Source: Zygnema cylindricum (Eukaryota > Streptophyta > Zygnematophyceae > Zygnematales > Zygnemataceae). Taken from it: a DNA stretch of 64,000 nucleotides. The DNA lies in NCBI GenBank assembly GCA_037447655.1, contig JBBHKE010000176.1:436691-500690 (forward strand). Direction: 5' to 3'. The position numbers and the translations under genes were made by a program. Below the pieces are notes generated by a model. The model saw only the letters and a program-made list of their open reading frames with translations. It was not told the DNA's origin and made no database searches. The number at the start of each line of letters is the position of its first letter. Within the stretch, counting starts at the first letter, position 1. This document shows positions 1 through 10,910 of the stretch, piece by piece.

Positions 1-864
1 CATTTTTTTTTTTTTTCTCCTTTTGTTATTCGCTTATTTGTTACCAGATTTTTATTTAGAGTACTAACCATTAAGATAATTTATTTTTAGACCATTGTTT
101 ATTCGCTTATTGTTTTCCTCTTTTTTTTTTTTTTACTGTTCTTCTCTCCTTTTCGTTTTTTTTTTTATAAGTGTTTTTATGGTGTCAGGTGCTGCTTCGA
201 AAGTTTATTGGTTGGGCACTTTGGAGCACATCTTAGAAAAGACAAATTTAGCAGATCTGGCGGATGGCGACGCTTTAGCTGATGTCAGCATATTCACAAA
301 GTGAGATATGCCATCCAGAAAACAGTATCAACATAGTACCCACCAAATATTTGCAGAAAATTGAGAAAAAAAACAATACTTTTATTGTCCCTGCTTCTTA
401 GAGAATGATTGAAAGCACCTTTTTTTATTTTTTATGAGTACAGAATGTGTACAGTAGTCACGTTTACACCGGCCACTATGTTTACTGTGGATTTAAGTCT
501 TTTGATATTGTTGTACAAAAGGAAAATGTTCTGAAGAGAATAATCGCGGTAAACCGGATCAATAGTTTGTGATCACCTTTATCCACACTAAAATCATGCG
601 AATTCAAAAATTTACTGTTACATCCTTTGTCTAAATGATCTGTAATAATCGCTGTTTCTTTTGCATGCTTTTGAATAACGTTTTTCTAAAGTGAATACTA
701 CTCTTTACATGACATATTCGCCGTCGATTTAAAGTGTATTTTTTTCTCTTTTCTCTCGCAAGCCGTTTTTTTTGTTTCTACGTGAAAAAAGAATAATAAC
801 GCACTTGTTTTTCGTATATAGTTGTGTTTTTACTCCAACATTGGTTTTAGCGAAAGTTTAATGA
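1..864. other. Gene-free T-rich stretch
   Basis: Long T runs and AT-rich sequence with stops in all frames. The only open frame (95-304) is a poly-T-derived hydrophobic run that I do not consider coding. I see no RNA gene or recognisable repeat here. Confidence 0.5.
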
Positions 865-1545
865 AAGAAAAGGAGCAAAAGAGTTTATAACAAAAATCTG
901 GTGTTTTTTTGGGGGATAAATAGGTTTGGGAAACTGGTTCTCGGAAGAGCTGGTACGGAGTTATGGCAAGGAGGAGAAGATTCACACATTCGTTTACATT
1001 TTATTCCCGATTTTTCTCCGGATAGTCTTTTCCTTAACACTGTGTTTGTGTTTCCTGGAGATATACAATGTTTCGATTCAGGTTCTTGTTGTGATTCTGA
1101 TGGTAGCCCGGAATATTTGACTGTAAAAACGAACGAAAATGATAGTGAAGAGGAAAAAGAAGTTAAAAATGTGAAAGGAAACAGAAACGGAAAGGAAAAC
1201 GACAACAGAAACTACAATAACGAAAACTTTTACGAAAATGGTTACGAAAACCGTAACGAAAAAGGAAAAGGAAAAGAAAAAGAAAAAGAAAAAGTAAGAG
1301 AAAAAAACAATTTTGAGGCTGCATCGATTAAAACAAAGAATCAAACTGATACTAAGTTGAGATGCACCTTAAATAGTGTGGATTGCGGATATAAAATTGT
1401 GCACCGAAAAAAATGGGGTGCTGGAATTGGGTTAGAATTGACACATGATGCTGTTAAAAGAATTTTTTCTCCTCTTTTTGGGTTTGAAAACTGGTTCAGA
1501 AATGACCTTAGTCAACTATCTCTGAAAACATATGAAAGTCAATGA
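865..1545 (+). CDS. Possible exon or gene fragment, unrecognised
   Basis: One frame stays open from just after a TGA at 862-864 to the TGA ending at 1545, about 226 codons in AT-rich DNA where stops are frequent. There is no ATG near the 5' end (the sequence at 901 is GTG), so if it is coding it is more likely a terminal exon joined to upstream sequence than a complete gene. The N-terminal third is of mixed composition with a few cysteines. The middle is low-complexity and rich in Asn, Glu, Lys and Gly (repeated KEKEK and NEN-type runs). The last 60 residues are again of mixed composition. The low-complexity middle alone explains part of the openness, and the opposite strand is also partly open. 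I recognise no domain. Function unknown; coding status uncertain. Confidence 0.3.
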   Translation, partial: KKRSKRVYNKNLVFFWGINRFGKLVLGRAGTELWQGGEDSHIRLHFIPDFSPDSLFLNTVFVFPGDIQCFDSGSCCDSDGSPEYLTVKTNENDSEEEKEVKNVKGNRNGKENDNRNYNNENFYENGYENRNEKGKGKEKEKEKVREKNNFEAASIKTKNQTDTKLRCTLNSVDCGYKIVHRKKWGAGIGLELTHDAVKRIFSPLFGFENWFRNDLSQLSLKTYESQ

Positions 1546-2440
1546 TGTACATTTGATTTGTAAAGTTTTTCTGTTACCTGAATATGATGCGCGAATGTTT
1601 GAAGTAAAGTGTTGTGACATTTTTTTTTATATTCAATCATCTCAATTCTAGCTTATACTTAGCTTATAAATGAAAAAATCCAAAAAGTTCCCACCAAAGA
1701 CGTGAAATTCAACCATTTTGGGCGCGTCAATTTTTAAGGTTTTGAATTTCTTGAAAAATAGCACTTTTGGAAATCGTTATTTGGTGGCGTGATGGGTAAA
1801 TGGTTTAAGAATAATTTTTCTTTGAGCCAGAAGTTACTGAAACCTTGCAACTTGGTCAAAATGAAAAATCGGTACAGTTAGTGAAACTTTTGTATAAAAC
1901 ATGTCAATCTTAAAGCTAAAAGTTCCGTACTACAGGCACTTGTTGAATGAAAAAATCTCGAACGCAACAAGCTTTGCAATGTCGAAATGTGAAAATGACT
2001 TCTTTTATGCTAAAAATCAAATTGTCTATTGAGCTACTGAACAATTACAGAAAGTGGAAATCATTCCCTCTGGTTATTATTGTGTGTTCCTTTATTCAAG
2101 ACCAATTTTCAAAAGACCAGTATCTCTTGAAGGACCGATACTTTGGCAAAATCATCATTCGTTTCGTTTTCTAGGTGGATTGCTTTTCTCTAAAGTTTTT
2201 TCTTTCAAAGACATTCCATTATAGTAATATTACAATTCATTATCGTGTACTATGGGCATTATAATCATCATGAAGTTGCCTACCTTATGCCAACAAAGAC
2301 TATCAATATCAAAATTATGTTGATATAAAAAAAAAAAAAACTTCAACAACAACAACATCCACATAAAATGTTCGGCAGAAAATCAAATATTTTCACGTAT
2401 TAATCACGTAAAACATGATTAATGCTGATAACAAAACCAA
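1546..2440. other. Intergenic stretch, no gene seen
   Basis: AT-rich sequence with a 14-A run near 2327. The open frame at 1947-2174 is short and has no recognisable feature. Nothing else can be supported. Confidence 0.5.
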
Positions 2441-2444
2441 AAAC

Positions 2445-2834
2445 AATAACTGACAGTGCTTGTTATTTGCCTTCCCTGTCCATTTTTAGGGGACCCAAGC
2501 TCTTCATATTCATTGCGAAGCATCATAGCTTAATAACAATACACAATGGTATTACTCAAAATATTAAAAAACAAAAACACTAAATTAATAAGAAAAACAT
2601 TGATTGATCACATTATTAAAAAACTAATCAAACACCACTTAATCACGTGTACTCTCTTAAAATCCTCCAACAAACAATATATTTGACCTTTGCTACAAAA
2701 CCCTCACCAAAGTCAAAACATCTACAATCTATCCTTCTATTTTTCTACATATAGTCAACCAACCATCTTTCTAAATAAAATATGAAAAACCAAACTAACC
2801 GACCATATTCCAAACTCAATAGAGAACACAATTC
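2445..2834 (-). repeat. Conserved 3' flank of cysteine-rich gene copy 1
   Basis: This segment closely resembles the sequence after gene copies 2 (about 7209-7604) and 3 (about 18125-18512). All three share, in the same order, a CTGACAGTG- or GACAGCG-like start, an AAGCTCTTC-type motif, a GCATCATA motif, and a tract of CAAACACCACT- and CTATCCTTC-like motifs. It marks one edge of the duplicated unit and may include the 3' untranslated region. No clear polyadenylation signal was identified. Confidence 0.65.
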
Positions 2835-3530
2835 TTAAGGTGTCTTACATCCAACAATTGCCTTACAATTATAAAGATAGTAGTTCAAACAAGTATAATT
2901 CTGACAACGATTATCAAATGACGGAACTCCAACGGTTCCGTTCGCTTAATACTTAGCAGTAAACTTCGTACCCGAGACCGTACATGCTCCGGGAGCAGAT
3001 GGAAAAACACAATTCCCTTTATCCACCGTTTTTCCACTCAACCTCACATTTAATTTGCTCAATAAACAATTTGGAGCGTCCGGACTCGGACAAAGATGTT
3101 CAATAACTGCAGTTCCATTCCGGTCCACGTAACAATCTGAACCCTTTTGACAATCGCATGCAGCTTTGTTAACCGGAATTTCCGGATGAGAAGTACAAGT
3201 ACATTTTTCGCACGTGGATTTGTCGAGCATATCTTTTGTCCCGACGGCGAAATAAATGCTGCGGTACATACAGTACGGAGGAGGACTGGTCGTGTATAGT
3301 TTGGAGTTACATGTGCCATTCAGATTTCCGTTGTAAAGCCATTTAGAATTCGGCGGCGGAACTTTATTAATGAAACCCGCCCGTGGATTCGAACAGGTAG
3401 GTTCTATGGGGACTCCCGCGGCAGTTACGGAACAGAATTTTCCGTCTGCCAAACCTAAAGTCCGTACTTTGGCAGAGACAAGGGCAGGGAGAATGAGGAC
3501 CAGTAGGAGAGTGACGCGTGACACCATCAC
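2835..3530 (-). pseudogene. Secreted cysteine-rich VWC-like protein, copy 1, premature stop
   Basis: Minus-strand gene starting at the ATG ending at 3530. The first 20 residues form a clear signal peptide (MMVSRVTLLLV..., cut after VSA), so the product would be secreted. The frame reads 194 codons to a TAA at 2946-2948. The intact copy at 18513-19208 has a Tyr/Leu-Tyr position here, so this is a point nonsense change. Beyond it the frame stays open to a second TAA at 2835-2837, giving 232 codons in total, exactly the span of the intact copy; the lost tail carries the second CxxCxC-type cluster. One further cysteine is also missing: the ACL motif of copies 2 and 3 reads AGF. CEKCTC and CDCQKGSDC motifs of the first module are kept. 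It could still make a truncated secreted protein, but it is most simply a recent pseudogene. Confidence 0.75.
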
Positions 3531-3943
3531 TAGATTAGAGTGAAGAGAGTGGAGAGGGAGAGTATGGTTTTTCCTGAGAAGGAGAGGGAGGAGAAGAGGA
3601 AGAGGGAAGGGGAGGGAGGGGGGAAAGGGAGGGAAGGGGGAAGGGGAGGGAGGAGGGAAGGAAATAGAAGGGAGAGTAAGCGAAGAGAGGAGAATACGCT
3701 TTCTTTAGACTGGTTATGGTTTATAAATTGAAGGGTTGAGGGAAGTCCGAAGGACGTTTTTTGCCGTCGGTTGATGACTTGACCATTTTGAACAAAAAAT
3801 AGGGTTTGTCTCTAATTTTCGCTAGATACGCCGGAAAACGTTTAAACAGATAAAAAAGCATAAAACTGTTGAACGTCGTTTTTTTAGGTTTCGCCAGTAT
3901 TGTACGGTAGATTGACCTTTATGGTCCATGTCGAGTGTAAAGG
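3531..3943 (-). promoter_or_regulatory. Putative promoter and 5' leader of cysteine-rich copy 1
   Basis: On the minus strand a TATA-like element (TTTATAAA, about 3719-3727) lies roughly 190 bp before the ATG. Between them is a strongly pyrimidine-rich leader (purine-rich GGAGGG/GAGAAG runs on the plus strand, 3540-3700). The same arrangement occurs before copy 2. A segment containing TTTTCGCTAGAT (about 3815) is also shared by copies 2 and 3, showing that the upstream DNA was duplicated with the gene. Promoter activity is inferred only. Confidence 0.5.
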
Positions 3944-4645
3944 TAAGGTTCCATTAGGGGAAAAATCCCGTTGTTTACTGGAATCCGTACTGTTTCGTAC
4001 AGTGCCGTACCAAAAAAAATTAATGGCAGAAAAACAAGCCTACTGAATGAGGGATTTGATTCTCCACGTTTATGGGCGTAAACTTGGACCGTCGGATGCA
4101 TAATCGGATACGCCGTCGTCTGACACTTTCAGTTCGCAACAAGTGACCCGAGGTAAGGTCAATTCTCAGCGCCTGAACAAATACCGTCGTGCCTCGTGGA
4201 AAAGTGAACAAATATCCACGACGACCGCGCGACCAGGTGGGTACACGTCGCATGTGACATGTGCCTTCCGCCAGGGAGGATGCGAGGCCACCGGAAGCCG
4301 CAAGAAAATCTTTGACGGAAGATATTGTTTCACGCTTCTGTTGGTATCCACAAACCATTCTGACATTTTCGTACGCTTTTACATATCTTACGTTTCGTAC
4401 GCCCGTACATATTTCATTCAATATGTCGTACGAGTCGCTTTTAACCTTTCGCTGGTACAAATATGTGGTCACAGTTTGCTCTCAGAGATTCTTTGAAGAC
4501 TAACAAGATCGTATTTATCTATTACGTGGACCAACCAACATGTGCCACGCAAAATAATGTCGGTTACTGACCCGACACAATGGAACGATCGCTTCAGTAA
4601 ACGAATTTTTGACGTTTACTGAGAGCGCCTAATGGAACAACGCTC
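3944..4645 (+). repeat. Dispersed inverted-repeat element, copy 1
   Basis: About 700 bp bounded by GTTCCATTAGG near 3948 and CCTAATGGAAC ending near 4636, a short terminal inverted repeat. A reversed relative occupies about 10205-10910, with matching internal landmarks (GTACTGTTTCGTACAG-like, GGGCGTAAAC-like, CGCATGTGACATG-like). I could not identify a target duplication, so the exact ends are approximate. The open frames inside are not shared in any conserved form and I treat them as noise. Probably a non-autonomous DNA transposon. Confidence 0.55.
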
Positions 4646-5149
4646 TAGTAACAAACAAACAAAAAAAAATGCCGGCTACGTGACGAAATGATCTATGTGG
4701 CGGTTTTGCAGTCAATTCGGCAGATCCGGCTGCAGAGAACTTTTACTGTAGATAGTCCTTTAGGGTGTGTACATGTGAAAAGAAGAAAAGGTCGGCGTTA
4801 GATGATCCTACGTGGCAAATTTTATGTCTACGCGGCAGATTCGGCAGCAGCTGTGGTCAAGATGTACTTTAGCAAGTATGATCATTACTGTAGCATCTCT
4901 AATGATCATAGTTGTGAAAGTACATCTTGACCGAAGCTGGCACCGTACAGATGTACAAGGCAATCATAATCACAACATGACGGACTATTGTCATTAACAT
5001 GTCGCGAGTTTTGCAATGAAGTTACAGCGTGTATCGCTATTAGCGTAAATATTAACGCTGTTACAGTGTGTTCCCATTAATCTAATTAACTATTTTTTTT
5101 CTGTCGTTTTCTTCTAAAATTAAATCTCCAAGGAGAATTCTGTTTGAAC
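4646..5149. repeat. Duplicated upstream DNA of the gene family
   Basis: Contains phrases such as CGGCAGATTCGGC and AAAGTACATCTTGACC that recur at about 9410-9660 and 19750-19830, upstream of gene copies 2 and 3. It is part of the gene-containing duplication rather than a gene. Within it, TGATCATT..AATGATCA at about 4880-4910 can form a small hairpin. Confidence 0.5.
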
Positions 5150-5425
5150 CATAGTTCAAAAGTAGGTGAAAGTAGGCCCATACAATATGCCTATTGTACG
5201 CAAAACATACAATATGACCTTAAGACCCATATTGTATTGGTCGCAAAATGAAAAAAAAAGTAATAGGGTTGAGTTACACATCGTTGATAGAGAATTGAAT
5301 GTCATCGGACGGTCGCTGATCAAAGTAGCGATCAAAGTAGCGATCTAAGAAGATCACATGCAAAGCCCATAACACTACTTGCGCCTACCAAAGGCCTACC
5401 ATAAAACACCTACTTTTGAACTATG
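5150..5425 (+). mobile_element. hAT-like MITE, CATAG family, short copy
   Basis: A 276-bp element with terminal inverted repeats CATAGTTCAAAAGTAGG and CCTACTTTTGAACTATG. It is flanked by GTTTGAAC (5142-5149) and GTTCGAAC (5426-5433), an 8-bp target duplication with one mismatch. Eight-bp duplications are typical of the hAT superfamily. Two longer relatives lie at 8608-9292 and 12613-13985. It has no coding capacity. Confidence 0.85.
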
Positions 5426-5499
5426 GTTCGAACAACTTTAAATGTACTACAAATTTGGCGTCTTCTTCTTTTAGGACGGCACGTTATTGCAACTCAATT

Positions 5500-6370
5500 T
5501 CAAACTTTAGCATAAAATCAACCGTATATCGATTTAAGTTTAAGTAAGGGAAATTTCCCATGTAACCAAAACTTAGTCTTGTTACTTTGTTTTTTAGCGA
5601 AGATTTTCGGTACTACTTTCGAAGCGATCAGCTGTAACGCAATGAAATCGTTACTTTAAATTGTGTCGGATGTAGACGTGGGTGTAATTTGTGACGGTTG
5701 TAGACAACTACAAAACTTAGGACAATTGATGACGTTTACAAAACAACGACGGTTGTGGGCATCTAGTTTCTTGCGACATTGTAGATTTTTCGAGTTTATG
5801 ACGTTTTGACATCACGCTCACTTATGATGGCGTCGATGCCACTAATTCAAAATTTTCCGCCATGGTATCCCGATTTTGTTTTTTCGTCATTTCTCACTCT
5901 ACCTGCCATCAAAATACGCACAAAGACAGTCAACACTAATTTTTTTTGGAGATCTTTCATTCGATACCATTATTGTTGTTTTTTGTTACAAAAAAATGTG
6001 AGATAGACGCGATAATGGGATAGGGAGAGAAAAACAGGTGCCTTCACGGACTTCACTTTTTATGAAATGGCGTCCGTTGGTCGAAACCCCTCCACGGCCC
6101 CTATACGGAAAAAAGTGCACGGAAAAAAGTACGCACAGGTTGGAAACATGCACTGGGTTTTTTTTTGGGTTTTTTTTTTGTACTCCGCGCATAAATGTTT
6201 TCAAAAACCCCCGACGCGTGCGACAACGTCTGCCTATTCGTTCACATCATGAAATTCTAGTAACAATCACTGCGGAAGGTGATTTGTGTAAAAGTTTGAT
6301 GATGAGCTGGAGGGACGCGAAAGTGGGTCAAAACGCGTTAGACAACAATTGTAGTACATTTTAAGTTTTG
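5500..6370 (+). repeat. Dispersed repeat, inverted relative at 14880-15700
   Basis: Reverse-complement matches to about 14880-15700 are visible in matching order: the GACGGTTGTAGAC-like segment (about 5690), GATGGCGTC/GATGTCAAC (about 5825), the GGTCGAAACCCCTCCA segment (about 6080), and the GGACGCGAAAGTGGGTC segment (about 6312). Ends are not defined precisely. The small open frames within it are partly mirrored in the other copy but carry no recognisable domain. Probably an old non-autonomous transposon pair in opposite orientation. Confidence 0.5.
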
Positions 6371-6454
6371 AATTGACGCAAATTATACTGTGGCAATTTC
6401 ATTTTTTTTCGTACGGCTACTGATCTTGTTGCGGGCTAAATTTTGGAGGAAATA

Positions 6455-7211
6455 TTTTGGGCAGTTTGGGCATTTTGGGCATATCGGGCATTTTGAGCAT
6501 TTTGGTTGTTTGAGCAATGGGTTGTTTGGGCAGTTAGGCATTTTGGGCAATTTGGGCAATTTGGGCATTTTGGGTATTTTGTGCATTTTGGCCATTTTGT
6601 GCATTTTAGGCATTTTGGGCATTTTGGGCATTTTGGGCATTCTGGACATTTTGGGCAATTTGGGCAGTTTGGGCAGTTTGGGCAGTTTGGGCACTTTGGG
6701 CAGTTTGGGCATATCGGGCATATCGGGCATTTTGGGCATTTTGGGCATTTTGGGTTGTTTGGTCATTTTGGGCTCTTTGGACATTTTGTGCATTTTGGGG
6801 CATTTTGGGCAGTTTGGGCATTATGGGTTGTTTGGGCAGTTAGGCATTTTTGAGCATTTTGGTCATTTTGGGCAATTTAGGCAATTTGGGCATTTTGGTA
6901 TGTTTGGGCATTTTGAACATTTTGGGCAGTTTGGGCAATTGGGGCATTTTGAACATTTTGGGCAGTTTAGGCAATTAGGGCATTTTGGGTATTTTGCGCA
7001 ATTTGGCAATTTGGGCATTTTGGTCATTTTCGGCAATTTAGGCAATTTGGGCATTTTGGTATGTTTGGGCATTCTGGGCAGTTTGGGCATTTTGGGCATT
7101 TTGTGCATTTTGGGCATTTTGGGTTGTTTGCGCATTTTGGGTTGTTTGGGCAGTTTGGGCATTTTGGGCATTTTGGGCATTTTGGGGCTTTTGGGCTGTT
7201 TGGGCATTAGC
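6455..7211. repeat. 9-bp minisatellite, TTTTGGGCA units
   Basis: About 80 tandem units of 9 bp, mostly TTTTGGGCA, TTTGGGCAG or TTTGGGCAA, with scattered variants. Since 9 is a multiple of 3 and no reading of the unit contains a stop, long open frames arise on both strands: FGH/LGI-type repeats on plus and MPK/CPK-type repeats on minus. The longest is 6390-7214 (274 codons). I judge these to be by-products of the repeat, with no evidence for translation. The array ends exactly where the conserved 3' flank of gene copy 2 begins, and it is absent from the same place beside copies 1 and 3. Confidence 0.9.
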
Positions 7212-7604
7212 TGACAGTGTTTGTTGTTTGTTGCCTCTTTCCATTTTACGACAACGCCAGCTCTTCGTATTAATGGCGAAGCATCATAGCATCATAACAA
7301 TACACAGTGGTATTACTCAAAATATTAAAAAACATTAGAATTAAATTAATATGAAAACCATTGATTGAGCACATTATAAAAAACTAATCAAACCCCACTT
7401 ATGACATGTTTACTCTCTTAAGAAAAAATGAAAAAGTGCGACAAACAGCACATCCGCCCTTTGCTACAAAGACCTAACTAAAAACGAAACATCTACAATC
7501 TATCCTTTCATTTTTCCATATTAGTCAACCCGCTATTCTTTCTAAATACAAAATAGAAAACCAAACAAACCGACCATATTCCAAGCTCAACGGCGGACAC
7601 GATT

Positions 7605-8294
7605 CTAAGGTGTCTTGCATCCAACAATTTTCTTACACTTAACAAGATACGAGTTCAAACAAGTACAACTTTGACACCTATCGTCATATTGCGGAACTCC
7701 AACAGTTCCGTTTGCATAGTACTTAGGAGAAAACTTCGTTCCCGAGACCGTACATGCTCCGGGAGCTGATGGAAAAACGCAATTCCCTTTATCCACCGTT
7801 TTTCCACTCAATGTCACATTCAATTTGCTCAATAAACAAGCTTGAGCTGAAGGACTCGGACAAAGAGGTTTAATTGAAGTTCAATTCCGGTCCACGTAAC
7901 AATCTAAACCCTTTTGGCAATCGCATGCAGCTTTATACAGCGCAATTTCCGGATGAGAAGCACAAGAACATTTCTCGCACGTGGATTTGTCGAGCATATT
8001 TTTTGTTCCGACGGCGTAATAAACGCTTTGGTACTGACAGTACGGAGGAGGACTGGTCGTCAATAGTTTGGAGTTGCATGTGCCATTGAGGATTCCACTG
8101 TACCACCATTTGGAATTTGGCGGCTGAACTTTATTAATTAAACATGTCCACGGACTCGAACAGGTAGGTTCTATGGGGATTCCTGCAGCAGTCATGGAAC
8201 AGAATTTTCCGTTTGCCAAACCTAAAGTCCGTACTTTGGCAGAGGCAAGGGCAAGGAGAATGAGGACCAATAGGAGAGTGACGCGTGATGCCAT
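7605..8294 (-). pseudogene. Secreted cysteine-rich VWC-like protein, copy 2, nonsense codon
   Basis: Minus-strand gene starting at the ATG ending at 8294, with a signal peptide (MASRVTLLLVLILLALASA). The frame runs to a TGA at 7881-7883, where the intact copy has GGA after ...YVDRN, so one G-to-T change creates the stop. Next to it is a 3-bp deletion that keeps the frame. Beyond the stop the same frame is open to the normal C-terminus (...KKIVGCKTP) at 7605. Both CxxCxC clusters (CEKCSC and CQSCTC) remain. The frame is otherwise free of damage, which suggests recent inactivation. A truncated 137-residue product is possible, and an internal Met at 7832 could begin a C-terminal piece, but it would lack a signal peptide. 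Confidence 0.8.
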
Positions 8295-8607
8295 CGAAAG
8301 ACAGTGGAGAGGGTGACTATGGTTTCTTCTGAAGAAGAAGAGGGGGGAGGAGAGGAAGGGGGAAGGAAAGGGAATGGGAAAGGAGAGTAAGAGAAGAGAG
8401 GAGAGTACACTTTTATTGGACTGGTTTTTGGTTTATATAAATTAAAGGGCACCGTTTCTTGCTGTTGAATTAAGCATTCTGACGTGGAGGATAAACTAAA
8501 CAGATTTATGATTTCCTACAGAAAAAAATTCAACAGTCTGCCCATAATTTTCGCTAGATCTGCAAGAAAAGGTGTAAACTGATAGAAAACTACAAAACTG
8601 TTGTACG
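8295..8607 (-). promoter_or_regulatory. Putative promoter and leader of cysteine-rich copy 2
   Basis: A good TATA-like element (TTTATATAAAC on the minus strand, about 8431-8441) lies about 140 bp upstream of the ATG, with a pyrimidine-rich leader between them (GGAGGAGAGGAAG-type runs on plus). The layout matches copy 1. The conserved TTTTCGCTAGAT block follows at about 8550, just before the hAT-like insertion. Confidence 0.5.
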
Positions 8608-9292
8608 CATAGTTCAAAAGTAGGTGACCGTAAGCCCATACAATATGCCTATTGTACGCAAAACATAAAATATGCCCTTAAGACCCATATTGTATTGGCC
8701 GCAAAATGAAATAAAATAGTAACAGGGTTGAGTTGCACATCGATCGATAGAGAATTAAACGTCATGTCTAAATTTTGAAAAAAATGAGACAAAAAAAAAT
8801 ATTTCTGTGAGTTTTGAGGGACTTTTTATTCAAACCGTCAGATTTGGACGATCGGACGGTCGCTGATCAAAGTAGGCGATTTAAAAAAATCACATGAAAA
8901 GCCCATAACACAACTTACGAAACGACAATCAGTCATATTAGCGTCTGCAATTTTGAGGGCCACACTAAATAAAGCCTCAAATTGACCAACCACGCAGTAT
9001 GGGACGATAAAAAAATAAAAAATACCACACTGCTAAAAAAATTACCAAAACCTACGGACCAACCTTGTTGGTGGCTTTTCCCCCGGAATGTCATCCTACG
9101 CCGTGTCAGTTCGCTAAAAAATTCGTCCAGCGGCGTGCGCTGTACTTTGATCTTACGTTAGATTCAGACGTTCGTACAGGAGTGTGCACGACACACACAC
9201 ACATAGAGTATGCCTACATTGCGTGAGTTTTGTGCAAAGTTTTGTGTGCCTACCAAAGGCCTGCTATAAAAAAGCCCTACTTTTGAACTATG
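8608..9292 (+). mobile_element. hAT-like MITE, CATAG family, middle-length copy
   Basis: A 685-bp element with the same 17-bp terminal inverted repeats as 5150-5425, flanked by a perfect 8-bp duplication GTTGTACG (8600-8607 and 9293-9300). It interrupts the upstream DNA of gene copy 2. Compared with 12613-13985 it lacks about 700 internal bases after GTTGGTGGCT, so it looks like a deletion derivative. It contains no transposase frame. Confidence 0.9.
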
Positions 9293-9730
9293 GTTGTACG
9301 TCTTTTTCTAAAGTTTGACCAGGTCGTTTGCGGTGCACGTCGTGAGAAAAAAGTAAAGAAAAGAAAATTCCGGCCTTACATGATCCACGTGGCAGTTTTG
9401 CCAATTGATTCGGCAGATTCGGCTGCAAAGAAAATTACAGCGCTGTACAATGTAAATTGTCCTTTAGGGTGTGTGCCATGTGAAAAAAATAAAGGACGGC
9501 GTCAGATGATCTTGCGTGGCAAATTTTAAGTTCCATTCGGCAGATTCGGCTGCAGATGCTAATGATCATAGTTGCGAAAGTACATCTTGACCAAAGCTGG
9601 TATCGTACAGATGTACTACGCAGTCCTAATTACAACATCACGGACTGTTGTCATTAGCATATAACTATATAAGATACAAGGCCTGCTCTCCTTCCTGCCA
9701 CATGGTTTTTCCATCAAGTTTTTCCATCAG
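9293..9730. repeat. Upstream duplicated DNA of gene copy 2, continued
   Basis: Continues the gene-unit homology beyond the hAT-like insertion. The GGCAGATTCGGCTGCA and AAAGTACATCTTGACCAAAGC phrases match 4720-4940 and 19750-19830. No gene is supported. Confidence 0.5.
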
Positions 9731-9950
9731 TACAAAGTGAATCGCGTTTAGTGTTCATAATTTTTTCGCCACTTAAAACATCTTTTTTCTGTCCACACTT
9801 CTCCGATTTTAAATTTGAGACGGCCATTCGGAAGCTAAGAATCTTACCTTTGAATCGCAACCGTCAGATCCATAATACGACAAGTGTGTACGGAGAAAAG
9901 ATGTTTTAAAGGGCGAAAAAACAGTAAAGGTAATAGCGATTCACGGTGTA
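9731..9950 (+). mobile_element. Palindromic MITE with TA-flanked ends
   Basis: A 220-bp sequence whose two halves are imperfect reverse complements (TACAAAGTGAATCGC at the left, GCGATTCACGGTGTA at the right, with AAAACATCTTTT and AAAAGATGTTTT inside). The ends resemble the TACACCGCGAATCGT elements at 23608 and 24202. TA dinucleotides at both borders fit a TA target duplication, though TA could equally be part of the repeat. Confidence 0.55.
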
Positions 9951-10039
9951 GTTTTGCAATGAAGTTACACCATGTACGGCTTGTACTGTAAAAAAAATAA
10001 CACTGGTATGGGGCGTGTTGTTAACTGATAGACGTACTG

Positions 10040-10910
10040 TTTCGTACAGTGTCGTACCATTATTTTTTTATTGTCGCTAGAACGTTTCTACTGGAGGACC
10101 GATTTGATTCTCTAGGTTTATGGGCGTAGACCGTGACCGTTGGATGTTTTCCTTTACAGAATCCGATACGCCATCGGTCGAACCCTCCAGTTTGTGGCAA
10201 GTAAGAGCGTTGTTCTATTAGGCGGTCTTTGCAAACATCAAAAATTCGTTTAATGAAGCGACCGTTCTATTGTGTCGGGTCAGTAACCGACATTTGTTTT
10301 TGCGTGGCACACTTTGATTTGGCCTAGTAATAAAAGATTGCGATTCTGGTAATCTTCAGAGAATCTCTGATAGCAAATTGTGACCACGTATTCGTACCAG
10401 CGAAGGTAAAAAGTAACTCGTACGATGTATTGAATAAAATCTGTAAAGGGTGACCAAACTTAAGATTTGTAAAAGCGTACGAAAATGTCAAAATAGTTAG
10501 TGGATCGCGTGAAATAATATCCTCCGTCAAATATTTTTTTGCGTCTTCCGGTGGCCTCGCATCCTCTCTGGCGGAAGGCACATGTCATATGCGACGTGTA
10601 CCAACCTGGTCGCGCGGTCGTCGTGGATATTTCTTCACTTTTCCACGAGGCACGATGTTATTCGTTACAGCGCTATGAATTGACCTACTCTGGGTCACTT
10701 GTTGCGAACTGAAAGTGTCTAGCGATAGAGTATCCGATTATGCATCCGACGGTCCACGTTTACGCCCATAAACGTGGAGAATCAAATCCATCATTCAGTA
10801 GGCTTGTTTTTTTGTCATTTTTTTTTTGTCACGGTACTTTACGAAAGAGTACGGATTTCAGAAGACAACGACATTTTTTCCCTAATGGAACCTTACCCTA
10901 AGCTCCAAGA
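10040..10910 (-). repeat. Dispersed inverted-repeat element, copy 2
   Basis: Reverse-complement relative of 3944-4645. Shared landmarks include AGAGCGTTGTTC (about 10203), the GTCGGGTCAGTAACCGAC block, the CATGTCATATGCGACGTG block and CCCTAATGGAACCTTACCC (about 10890). The left part (10040-10200) also repeats, in direct orientation, part of what reappears inverted at 10720-10870, so this copy has an internal inverted repeat. No gene is seen. Confidence 0.5.

Noticed and set aside
95-304. Short frame with a hydrophobic start resembling a signal peptide
   Set aside because: The hydrophobic part is a translated poly-T run.
6390-7214. 274-codon open frame with FGH/LGI repeats
   Set aside because: It is explained by the stop-free 9-bp minisatellite; equally long frames exist on the other strand and in other frames.
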